Translations under genes and position numbers: made by a program | Part shown: positions 9,501 through 17,983 of the stretch, piece after piece | Layout of the letters: each line of letters begins with the position of its first letter | Numbering within the stretch: the first letter of the stretch is position 1 | The notes under the pieces: generated by a model | What the model was told of the DNA's origin: nothing | The model's database searches: none | The model's input: the letters and a program-made list of their open reading frames with translations, nothing else | NCBI GenBank assembly: GCA_027596195.1 | Contig: JADGJG010000306.1 | Span: 1-24,629, forward strand | Length of the DNA: 24,629 nt | Reading direction: 5' to 3' | From: Podochytrium sp. JEL0797 | Lineage: Eukaryota > Chytridiomycota > Chytridiomycetes > Chytridiales > Chytriomycetaceae

Positions 9501-12500
9501 AGCGCGTTTGGGTTGTTGATGAGTATGAAGGGAGATCTTCCTGGATTTGGGGAGGCGGAGGTTCAAAAGTTGTTGGATCAGGGGTTGAAAATGGTAAACG
9601 CGTTTGAATCCCCTTTTTTGGTTTCATTTCTGATCTTTCTGGAAACTGCAGCTCTTTTCGGTCAAATCTTCCGACTCGGATGGCGGCGCTTTCGTGTTCC
9701 GCTTGGTGTTTTGCAAATACGTCATGTCGGGAAACCGGTTTTTTCAGATTTCGCAAGACTTCGAGGAAGTCAATTCGAAATACGAGGCGCAAGGTAATCC
9801 GGTTCATGACATTGTTTTTTGTTTCTGGTACTGACTGTTTTTTGCACAGCCGCGTTCGTGGTTCAATTGTTGTCGTTGATTCGAAAACACGTTGCCGTTA
9901 TCGAACAAGATTTGGCGGATTCTATCACCGAGTTTCCCGTTCACGGATTATTTTCCGCTCTTCGGTGCGTCTTGTCTTTTCCCCTCTGTTTTCGTGAGCT
10001 CAAAACTCAAGCAACCCATAGATCCGTGTTGGGAGAAGTCAAATACGCGTCGAGTCGCCAACAACCCAAGGCAACGGAAACCTGGAACCAAATCCTCAAA
10101 CAAACTTACACCCTCATCCACCGCGCAACCCACTCCGTCCTCGCTGTCCTCTCGGACGAATCTCCCGAAGGAAACTTTCCGGGCCTCAATGAAGCCGAAG
10201 GCGCCCAGGAGATGGACGCCATTATGGTGGACGCGGGCGGGGACAAGACTTCAAAGAGTCAACGGATTTTGCACGAGTGTTTCCGGGTTGTGAAGGAGGC
10301 GTGTGCGGCGTTGGAGGTAGTGTTGTGTCGGGTGCCGTTGCCGGAGAGGGTGGAGAAGCAGGTTTGTTTGTGTGTCCACGCGCGCGTGCTTGCATCGATG
10401 CGTGGATATCTGACAAAATGCGCCCACATTAGGACGAATTTCTCGAATACGAAACCATCGTTGCGGGAGGAGACTGGCTCCGTCTCATGTTGACCTCCAT
10501 CCGCCACTTTGGCGCCTTTTCGGGCGTATTCACGTGTTTCCAATCCCTCTGCGCGACACTCCTTTGCTCGAAGAAACAATTCCTCGTCACGTTGCCGCAA
10601 TCGTGGCTCACGGACTTTCTCCAAAAAGCGGAACAAATGGACGTGTCCATCACGCGTCGGTCCGGCGGGTTACCCCTCGGCGTGTTGGCCGTGCTTGGAT
10701 CCAACTCTCCCTACCGAAGCTCGTTGCTGGATCAAACTATGACGAGGTTGTTTGCCATGGCAGGGCAGCCTGTGCCACTGGAGGCGGACGCAAATTTGGA
10801 TTTGCCACAGGTTCACAGTTTCAATATCGTGAGACGGTTGTTGATGGACGCGACGATTACGGATTTGATGAGAGGGTATTTTGCGGAATGTTTTGTGTTG
10901 AGTATTGATGGGTTGACGTCCAGCAGGTTTGTTTGGGTGATTTGGGGGGGTCGGGCGGTTTTTGGGACTGATTTCGGGTTTTTAGTTTCCCGATTCGCAA
11001 CTGCGCAACCATGTTGTTCTCGTCTCTCGTGACCAAAGTGATTGGAGTCAAGAAGAGCAAGGACCAAGATCACGCCATCAATACTGTATCGGGGAGAGAG
11101 TTTTTTGCGAGGTTCCCGAGACTGCATTCGTTCATGATGGAGAAATTGCAGTCGGCTGTGTTGGAACTGAATGGGGAGAATGTGAGTTTTTTTGTCTAAA
11201 TTGGAGTTTTGGGGCGTGTGATTGACTCGCCAACGCAGCACACGGTCCATCCCGCGTTTTACCCAATCTTGACGATTCTCTCGAGATGTAAGCTGTTTTC
11301 TTTTCCTTCACGGATATCTCATTTGTATCGCGAAAGCTAATGCACGCTCATCCACCAGTGAAACCCACCGCGCTCGAAGCCAACACCTCCCACCTGACTC
11401 TCCAAACCTTCCGCCCATTAGTCGAACAATGCGCGTCTTCCTCCTTCTTCAAAGTGAGAGAAGTCACGGCCCGCGCTTTCGCGTCGTTGATCCCGCCTAC
11501 CGAGTTTGTCGAGACGGTCGAGCGGTTGATGGCGGGGTTGACGCCAACCGCGTGTGCAGAGATGAATGCGAACGAGGTGCATGGGAAGCTCATGATGGTT
11601 CGCAACTTGATTCAGATGCATTTGTTGAGGGAGGCGCCGGCGAGAGAGATTGCGATGGGTCAGACATTCTGTCTCTTTATTCCCGCGTTCGCGAAACGGC
11701 GCTAAACTCTTGCCCATACACACACACACACACGCACGCACACACAGATTTCGCATCCAAGATTCCCAACATGATTGAGTCCTCCAAGTGGATTCTCTCC
11801 GACTGCCGAATCCCCGCCATCCAGGACGTGTACATTGGCATCGCCAAAGACGTGTTCATCGAGTCCAACCCCGATGTCATCTTCACCCACCCAATAACCA
11901 AACCCCTCTTCCAATCCGTCTGGAAAATGGCCGTCCACCTCTTCACCGAGACCAATACGCCCTCCATGAAATCCGCGCACCCATGGACGTTCCTCCTGAG
12001 ACAAAACCTAGCGCATTTCGTGCTGGACAGTTTGTCCTTCCTTTCTCCAGACCGCCCCACAACCGACATTGTGCTCTTTTTCCTCAACGACCCGGATTAC
12101 GAGGTGCAATTGCAAGCGTTAGCGTATCTCAACACAGCCAAGTCAGTCGATTGGGCCAAAATCACACCCCGCCTCGTGTCGTTGGTGCACACCAAATCCA
12201 CGTACGAACAAGTTGCCTACATTGCAGCTCGAATCTGTTGTCTGCCCAACGTCCAAGAAAGCCTCTATTCCGCAGGAATGTCGGCACAGTGTTCCCCCGT
12301 GGTGTCAGTCCCAGAGGACTTTGCGGAGCGTTTGAGTGTCACGGAAAACACGTATGAAGTGGAGACGGTGTTGCCGCTGTTGGCTTCGATTGTGATGAAT
12401 GGACCGGATGGGTTCACGAATGATGGTGTGACTGTGTTGTTGGGGTTGATGAGGAAGTGGAGTTCTGAGGAAACGGTAATGATTTTAGTCTTTTGATTGC

Positions 12501-13431
12501 AGTTTTGGTTCTGATGGTTTCGTGCAGGCCGTGTATGTGAGAATCAGCGTCGTAAATGCTCTCGCATTGGTTCTGCCAAAGTTGGAGGTCAACGAGCAGA
12601 ATGAGAGTCTGTATGTGGATTTGTTGCTGCAGCTCGAGGTTCTTCTGGACGATGACGATTCCGATGTGCGTGCTGCAGCTGCGGAAATCGTTGGTTACCA
12701 TCTCAATAAGGTACGTTTGTAGCTGTCGTGGTTGTCGTCGTTGAATCGGCGCGTTCTGAATGGATTTTCCAGGAACCCATGATCCCAAGCCAATGTCGCG
12801 CGTCCCTATTCGCGCATGCGTTGCGTGTCGCCAAGAGCGATCAATCGAAGGCCAAAATTGCTGAATACGCCGTCAACATGTTGCTGGGGAACGTGGATGC
12901 AGGTTTGTGTTTTGAATTTCCGCTCACTTCCCAACTCATCATCTCACTTTGGAAACCAACGATACAGCGACCCTGCTGGAAGCCCAAATCAACCCCACCC
13001 ACGTCCTCTTTGCCAAGGAAGAAAGCAATCAGAACAAGGAAGAAGTCGTGGATGCGGTCTTGGCGTTCAGAATCATCACGAGTCTGTTTGAGAGTGATCA
13101 CAATGCGCATTTGAAGGCCAAGATCCAGCATCGTCTGTTGGAATGGTGTTCGGAAAGTATTGGGGTGTTGGAAGCGAATGCGCAGTCGTTGGATGGGTTG
13201 AAAGGACGTGGAAAGATGTTTGGGTTGGGAGCGAGGATCGCTGTGGGGTTGATGGTGATTGTCGCAGATGGGGGATCGGAAGGAGACATGGAAATCGATG
13301 GCGGTTCGGCGGATGCGGCCGTGTTGGTGGGTCGAATCTCTGCCCTGGATGTTCATTCGCACATCCTTGCAATAACGCAAAAGGGATCAGTGGTGGATGC
13401 AGTGATGGATTTATTCCCTCGTCTTGTCTAG
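6546..13431 (+). CDS. TRM732: THADA / Trm732 homologue, HEAT-type scaffold for tRNA C32 2'-O-methylation
   Basis: Seventeen exons: join(6546..6756,6857..7784,7851..8339,8393..8971,9029..9230,9294..9593,9652..9793,9850..9964,10022..10361,10433..10926,10986..11181,11239..11287,11359..11658,11748..12475,12528..12710,12773..12902,12968..13431). The sum is 5850 nt, 1949 residues, in frame throughout; human THADA is about 1950. In yeast Trm732 partners the methyltransferase Trm7 (FTSJ1) to methylate C32 of the tRNA anticodon loop. Family marks: KDHKSHFE (about 650-760), the DUF2428 region (about 1060-1330) with RHFGAFSGVF, RRSGGLPLG and VHSFNIVRRLL, then PIRNCATMLFSSL, GREFFARFP and the following HEAT-like helices. 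Introns are 52-100 bp. Weakest splice calls: intron 5 (starts GTGGGG), intron 8 (9965-10021, 57 bp, stop-free, starts GTGCGT) and intron 13 (starts GTCAGA). AATAAA follows the stop by 5 bases. No Trm7 gene is in the window. Confidence 0.92.
11718..11746. repeat. Interrupted (AC)n microsatellite at a THADA 3' splice site
   Basis: AC dinucleotides, with two CG-containing interruptions, run directly into the AG that ends intron 13 (11659-11747). The repeat takes the place of a normal pyrimidine tract between the branch-like CTAAAC (11702-11707) and the acceptor. Confidence 0.85.
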
Positions 13432-13435
13432 GTTG

Positions 13436-13441
13436 AATAAA
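13436..13441 (+). terminator. Probable poly(A) signal of THADA
   Basis: AATAAA starts 5 bases after the THADA stop and 8 bases before the end of the convergent small gene. The two 3' ends must therefore overlap or nearly touch. Confidence 0.5.
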
Positions 13442-13448
13442 GGAAAGG

Positions 13449-13664
13449 CTAGCTGCTCTCGCTTGCAGAGAGAGCCAGGATCGCCTTGAGTTTCTCTCTC
13501 TCGTCGAGCAGGCTGAGGATCCGTTGCTCCTGAAGCAGGGCGTTAGCAACCAACGGGGTAAGAGGATGCATCACCTTGCGGTACACTTGCACTGCGTTCG
13601 CAATGTGAACGCCGCCAAACACTGTCGTGAAGATGCCCACGGCAACGAGCGTTTGTCGTGACAT
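13449..13664 (-). CDS. Small single-helix membrane protein, PET117-like (cytochrome c oxidase assembly)
   Basis: Uninterrupted 71-residue frame beginning MSRQTLVAVGIF. One hydrophobic N-terminal helix (about 5-25) is followed by a GVH motif (18-20) and a charged helical tail containing LLDEREKLKAIL. This order (MSR start, short membrane helix, GVH, then a coiled charged tail) is that of PET117, a small mitochondrial inner-membrane factor for cytochrome c oxidase assembly of about 80 residues. The tail matches only loosely, so the family call is tentative. Its 3' end lies 17 bp from that of THADA, and it diverges from the MFS gene. That a real gene exists is supported by the clean frame, the membrane helix and the spacing. 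Confidence 0.6.
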   Translation of the reverse strand: MSRQTLVAVGIFTTVFGGVHIANAVQVYRKVMHPLTPLVANALLQEQRILSLLDEREKLKAILALSASESS

Positions 13665-13922
13665 TTTTTTCTTTCGAGTTCCCGCCAGCCAATCCTCAAA
13701 CCATCAGCGAGAAGGAATATCAAAACAAGTTCACATCTCAAATTTACACCTCATTGTATGCACAAACGAGAAATCAGTCATGGCCAAACAAGTATTTCTC
13801 ACCCCGAATTTGATTTGTAATAATTTGGCGAAGGCTGAGCCCACTTCGCGGCCAAAATATAACGCCTGGGCGTTTCTTCTTTATACCATGTACGTTCTCT
13901 GACTACTTTCGGCATATTTGTT
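13665..13922. promoter_or_regulatory. Divergent promoter region, PET117-like gene / MFS transporter
   Basis: A 258-bp gap between two divergent start codons. An open plus-strand frame crosses it from inside the small gene but contains no recognisable protein. No TATA box or clear binding-site cluster stands out. Confidence 0.45.
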
Positions 13923-15307
13923 ATGATGCAAAAACCTGATGAGGAAGCGGGAACCACCCCAACTGCGTCGGAAGACAACAGCGACGAATCATCCGATTTT
14001 CCTGACGGTGGATTGGAAGCATGGCTAGTGGTGTTTGCCGGTTTTGTTGCCAACTTCGTTGTATGTGGTAAGTAGCTCTCGGTCACAGTTCGACTTGCAA
14101 CAATTGCTCACTCTCCCCTTCAAAAGGAATGCTCTACTCCTTTGGCATTTACAACTCATATTACCTGGACCTCCTTCATGCAAGAGCATTTGAAGTGGCA
14201 TTGATTGGTTCAGTTGGAATCTCATCGCTCACGGCTGTGGGTGTGTTGTCGGGGTTCTTGACCGAACGATACGGATCACGGCCTACCATTATCATCGGAA
14301 CCATCATTCTCAGCTTAGGATTGCTGCTAGCATCATTTACTACATCTATTCCACTGCTGATTTTGACGCAAGGTGTGTTGTTTTCGCGCAGGAAGATTTG
14401 TCCAACTGACACATTTTTAGGCCTGATGTTTGGTTGCGGTGGTTCCCTTGTTTACTTCCCTGCAATCAGCTTACCCTCCCAATACTTTGACAAAACACGA
14501 GGACTTGCGACGGGTATCGCTGTGGCTGGCACAGGGTGCGGTGGTCTCGTGTTTTCTGTAATCACGGAGCAAATGCTCACCCGCATCGGATTAGCCTGGA
14601 CACTACGCGCCAGTGCAATCATCTGCTTCACCTCCCTCCTACTAGTGATACCCCTCATGAAGTCGCGTATTCCATCCACCTTCGATCCATCCAACCCCGA
14701 AAAAGAATCCACCAACAAAAAACGAGCCTTCCTCAAGAACCCAATCTTTTACTTCCTCTGTCTCTCATGCTTCCTTTCCAACTGGCTTTCCGTCATTCCC
14801 ATGAATTATATCCCCGTGTTCGCGCAAAACAGTGTCGGCGTGTCACTCCATGGACAAAGCAACATTCTCGCCGTCTACAACGCCTTTAATATTCTCGGAC
14901 GCATCGTGATGGGATTCACAAGTGACCTGTTTGGCCCACTCAACTCTCTTGTCATGAGCATGTCCATCACCGTCGCCGCTGTTTTCTGGTGGCTCGGCGT
15001 GTCCACATACTCTGAACTCATGGGATTCGGGGCTGTGAACGGATTCTTTGACGGCGCTTTTTGGGGGTTATTCCCTGTCGTGGTGGCAAGCGTGTTTGGG
15101 GCAGACGAGAACTTGACTTCCATGATTGGCATTATTTACGCCCTTTGCGCGTTTGGGGTCGCAAGTGCACCGATTGCTGGGTGGTTGGAGCAGTCGTATG
15201 GGTTCCGAGAAATGATTGTGTATACTGGGTGTGTGAGTGTGGTGGCTGCTGGGTTTGGACTTGCTGCGCGTTTGTCCGTGTCAAGGATATTCTTGAAAAA
15301 GATTTAG
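13923..15307 (+). CDS. Monocarboxylate-porter-type MFS transporter (MCH-like)
   Basis: Three exons, join(13923..14067,14127..14372,14421..15307), 425 residues. A polar N-tail of about 27 residues leads to DGGLEAW (28-34), the fungal form of the monocarboxylate-porter signature just before helix 1. After that come about 12 hydrophobic segments with a charged central loop (KSRIPSTFDPSNPEKESTNK) after the sixth. RYGSRP lies in the loop after helix 2. YFDKTRGLATGIAVAGTGCGG is the typical helix-4/5 region. Introns: 59 bp (GTAAGT...AAAAG) and 48 bp (GTGTGT...TTTTTAG with CTGAC branch). The second is stop-free and a multiple of three, but translating it would insert 16 polar residues into the helix. 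Plasma-membrane location and a small carboxylate or related substrate are inferred from the family; the substrate cannot be read from the sequence. Two adjacent ATGs (13923 and 13926) are possible starts. Confidence 0.9.
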
Positions 15308-16307
15308 AAACCAAATTGCGGAATATGATATTTAATTGCACGCCCACAGGTCACTGCCAAAAGAAACTCAGATTGTGAATTTTTCACGCTCTTCCATTTG
15401 CGACTTTTCGAAGAATTAGGTATAAGAATCACAATATTTTTGTTGAGGAATATTGGAAGAAGATGGAGGGAGACATGCGAATAGATATTCAATGTTGGCA
15501 TTCTGTCTGGGTAGGTACACAAGAGACAAAAAAACAGGAGAAAAGTTATTGCCAGAACGCTTGCCCCTGGAAATACTTATGCTCTTCTCGACCCGTTCGG
15601 CCAAATTAGGCGGAAATATGAAGTCAATATTCAAGAAGATCCTAATTGCCTGAATAAATTTCCGCCCAACAGCAAGCACGGTTCTCGGCGAAACGTCAGG
15701 AGACCAGGCGGACGGGAAGGACGTCTGGCTCTACAACATCAACACGAGAGAGGGATGTGATTGGGAAGGGACGGTTCGCACTTTATTTGCGGGTTGCGGG
15801 GATTGGTGCAACCCCCGTAAGTAGGGCACAGCAGACAATATTGCGGTGGTTACGTTCCCTGAGGGAAAAACGAGGTTGGCGCTGAATCGCCATGGAGATT
15901 AGTTGGATGGGCGCAGAATTGGCGTGGGCCTTGATCTCCACTCGGCCAAAAAGATCAAGAAAATTTGAGACTAAAATTTTTTTCCGACAACCATAAGTCG
16001 CGTTTACTCGTGGATTTCGAGGATTGCTTGGTCTATCACCAATATTTGGAAAAAAGACGGGGATTTATTCAGAGAATGGCCACGTTGACGAGATTCACGA
16101 AACCGGCACCAGTGTTGGAAAATGCCACTTCACAATCGAAAAGACAAACTTAAACTCACGGACCAAACGTCTTGACAGCGAAGACTGGGAGAAATCAACA
16201 AGCCAAACGACAAATTGAAGAGGATAGACCAAACTCATCAAGCTCCACCCTACACTCCCGAGTGGAAAAAATCTCCCATAATATTCTTCTGAAAGTTCAG
16301 TGAGATC
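15308..16307. other. Intergenic kilobase with gene debris
   Basis: No confident gene. Three short plus-strand frames look somewhat protein-like: 15453-15653, its continuation 15654-15821, and overlapping frames at 15965-16218. A 7-bp-arm hairpin lies at 15791-15814 and looks incidental. The right edge (16291 onward) enters the imperfect inverted repeat at which the tandem units begin. Confidence 0.5.
15453..15824 (+). pseudogene. Possible broken gene: one frame interrupted by a single TGA
   Basis: The frame is open from ATG 15453 to TAG 15822-15824 except for a TGA at 15651-15653. The first part contains LPLEILMLF, which faintly resembles the start of an F-box. The second contains KDVWLYNINTREGCDWEG and CGDWCNP, which look like coding sequence, and it runs up to a GTAAGT (15817-15822) that could be a 5' splice site. 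An acceptor-like CCCAACAG lies at 15665-15672, but an intron ending there would need an unusually long span or a weak donor. I do not recognise the protein. It may be a remnant, a gene with unusual splicing, or chance. Confidence 0.25.
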
Positions 16308-16333
16308 TTTCGAAAATCTCAGTCAGAATTTTC
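16291..16333. repeat. Imperfect inverted repeat centred on the first unit boundary
   Basis: The arm GAAAGTTCAGTGAGAT (16291-16306) is approximately the reverse complement of ATCTCAGTCAGAATTTTC (16316-16333), with a few mismatches and gaps. The axis is the palindrome TTTCGAAA at 16308-16315. The duplicated 4161-bp unit begins exactly at 16308. The left arm is unique sequence; the right arm belongs to the unit. Confidence 0.7.
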
Positions 16334-16354
16334 AAGCTTTTCTTTCTTAGCATT

Positions 16355-16387
16355 CCTCGGAAGAATCTCCTCAGTGATTCTTCGAGG
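16355..16387. repeat. Hairpin near the left end of the unit
   Basis: CCTCGGAAGAATC pairs with GATTCTTCGAGG with one bulged base and an 8-base loop. It recurs at 20516-20548. In a transposon such subterminal structures can be transposase-binding sites, but nothing shows that here. A 10-bp palindrome, ATTGGCCAAT, lies at 16445-16454, and a second one, 6-bp arms around one base, lies at 16559-16571. Confidence 0.6.
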
Positions 16388-16638
16388 CGACTGAATGTTA
16401 AATAAGATTATGCAGATTTGTTTTTGGGCATTCTTATGAATGTTATTGGCCAATCCAATCCAAATTTCGAGAGAGAAATTGAAATGAAAAGTTCTGAGCT
16501 GTTCTGAAGGGGAATCCTGTCTATTAATTTCTATCTTTATGTTCTAAACGATTCTTATGGAAATGATTTCCGATTCTCTTGAAATAAAATCTTGCTGGAT
16601 TTTTGAAGATAAAGAAACGAGGTCTCAATTATTCCAAT

Positions 16639-17863
16639 TTATTCGAAAAAGTCGGAAGGAAAAAGTCGTGTATAAAGAATGAAACCCTGGCGGGAAAAAG
16701 AAAAAGACAAAACCACGATAGTTTCCAAGGTCAGGGATGTGGAGCCAATAACATCAGTCGTAAACCCTTTCAAACGATTCTTGAGTGCAGAAAGCTTGAC
16801 GGAGACAACTTTCTTGCCGTTGAAAACCTGCTCGCTGGACATGGCCTGGAACCCGTCGAGTTTCTGCAAAGTGAAGGAAGTCAGGTGATCGAATTTCTAT
16901 GCATGCAGCGAATGGAAACGTACCTTAATCTCATTAAAAACAACATCAACCATACGCGCGATTGGCACCGGCTTCACGTCGTAATCCGTGAAAATGACCA
17001 CTTTAGACTTCTCAAACCTGGAGGCGTGGGTGTAAGAGCCGGAGCGGAGATAATCGCCGTACATGATGCGCGCAACGTGTGGAAGGAATGTGCGCTATAA
17101 AGGAAATATTCATTGGTTTTTAGGGTTATAATTTTAAGTGAACCTACTTCAAACTCAGTTTGCGATGCCGACACGTTCGCTTGCTCACGCAGGTCAACGA
17201 GCAACAAGGTGTTGACTGCCATGAGTTCCTTGGACGAGAACTGTGGGTGTAATAAGGATGGTATAAGGGATAAGCGTTATTGATTTAGCAAACAAGAAAT
17301 CGTACCGCTAGGAATTCTTCAAGCCTGGGTCTCTTCGATGGAGGAAAAGGACCCAGACGCATGAGGGCCTCCATTCTGGCAGAGTCGTCAGGAAAAGTGT
17401 TGCCGCCAGTCGTCAGCGCGTTGGAGGCACCGGATCCGGAAGTCATTGGGGGAACACCACCGCCGAGCGTTGTGCCGGGAAGAGAACGTGGGAAGAGACC
17501 GCCAGACGACGTGCCAGAAAGAGAACGTGCGAAGAAACCGCCGGAAGACGTGCCAGGAAGAGCACGCGCGAAGAGCCCGCCGGAAGAGGTACCGGGATGA
17601 GCAGAAAGACCAAAATGATCCCCGCCAAGGTAGGCGCCGTTGAGGAGACTTGGACTTGCCGTAGCAGCAGCAGCCACGCTGCGAGGGCGAGACGAACTTG
17701 CTGCAGGAGTGGACTGCCCAATTCGCAAACCAGCAGGCGTGGTTCCATTCGGGGTCCCGGCCGAAGAGGTGTCTTGCTGGGTGGAGCCGGTGTCTTGGTT
17801 GGCAGAGTTGGTGGAGAGGAAGTGGCGATTGCCGCCACCGAGAATGGGGCTCGTGCCGGACAT
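16639..17863 (-). CDS. Transposon accessory protein of unknown function, copy 1
   Basis: Four exons, complement(join(16639..16863,16924..17094,17148..17240,17306..17863)), 348 residues. The frame is continuous and introns of 60, 53 and 65 bp have GT...AG ends (GTACGT, GTAGGT, GTACGA donors). Residues 1-89 are rich in Ser, Thr, Gly and Ala. Residues 90-141 are four copies of a 13-residue repeat of the PGTSSGGLFARSL type. SKRPR (176-180) resembles a nuclear-localisation signal. From about 187 on the protein looks globular, with LMAVNTLLLVDLREQ, TFLPHVARIMYGDYL and KVVIFTDYDVKPVP. I recognise no domain. It diverges from the transposase across 120 bp, so co-expression and a role in transposition (DNA binding, regulation or nuclear targeting) are reasonable guesses. 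The last exon's final 30 residues look less protein-like, and another small intron there is possible. Confidence 0.72.
17441..17596 (-). repeat. Four 39-bp coding repeats in the accessory gene
   Basis: Four consecutive 13-codon units; the first three are close to PGTSSGG(L/F)F(A/P)R(S/A)L and the fourth is degenerate. The same array is present at 21602-21757 in copy 2. Repeats of this sort change copy number easily. Confidence 0.85.
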
Positions 17864-17983
17864 CAGTGATTGTATTGTGAGGATGTTTTGTTTTTGCGAT
17901 TTTTCTTTTTGAGTGGACTGTCAGGCCCCTCCAGCCAATTCAATTACATTTTTAATCATAAATCTTTAATCAAAAAATTTACG
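17864..17983. promoter_or_regulatory. Divergent promoter of the transposon gene pair, copy 1
   Basis: 120 bp between the two start codons. The half nearer the transposase is very AT-rich (about 17946-17982). The same sequence lies at 22025-22144 in copy 2. A shared promoter is inferred from the layout. Confidence 0.5.

Noticed and set aside
13627..13902. 91-codon plus-strand frame in the divergent promoter
   Set aside because: It begins inside the PET117-like gene and shows no domain. The MFS start fits better at 13923, where the DGG motif follows at the usual distance.
15791..15814. Hairpin GGGTTGC...GCAACCC considered as a tRNA or RNA element
   Set aside because: One 7-bp stem with a 10-base loop; no cloverleaf or other conserved RNA features around it.
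16308..16640. Search for CACTA-type terminal inverted repeats at the unit's left end
   Set aside because: No CACTA/CACTG terminus or matching right end was found. The right end of the element is missing from both copies.
16603..17100. 165-codon plus-strand frame (repeated at 20764-21261)
   Set aside because: It is antisense to exons 3 and 4 of the accessory gene, whose four exons join in one frame with consistent splice sites. The plus frame is composed of its exons and introns alike.
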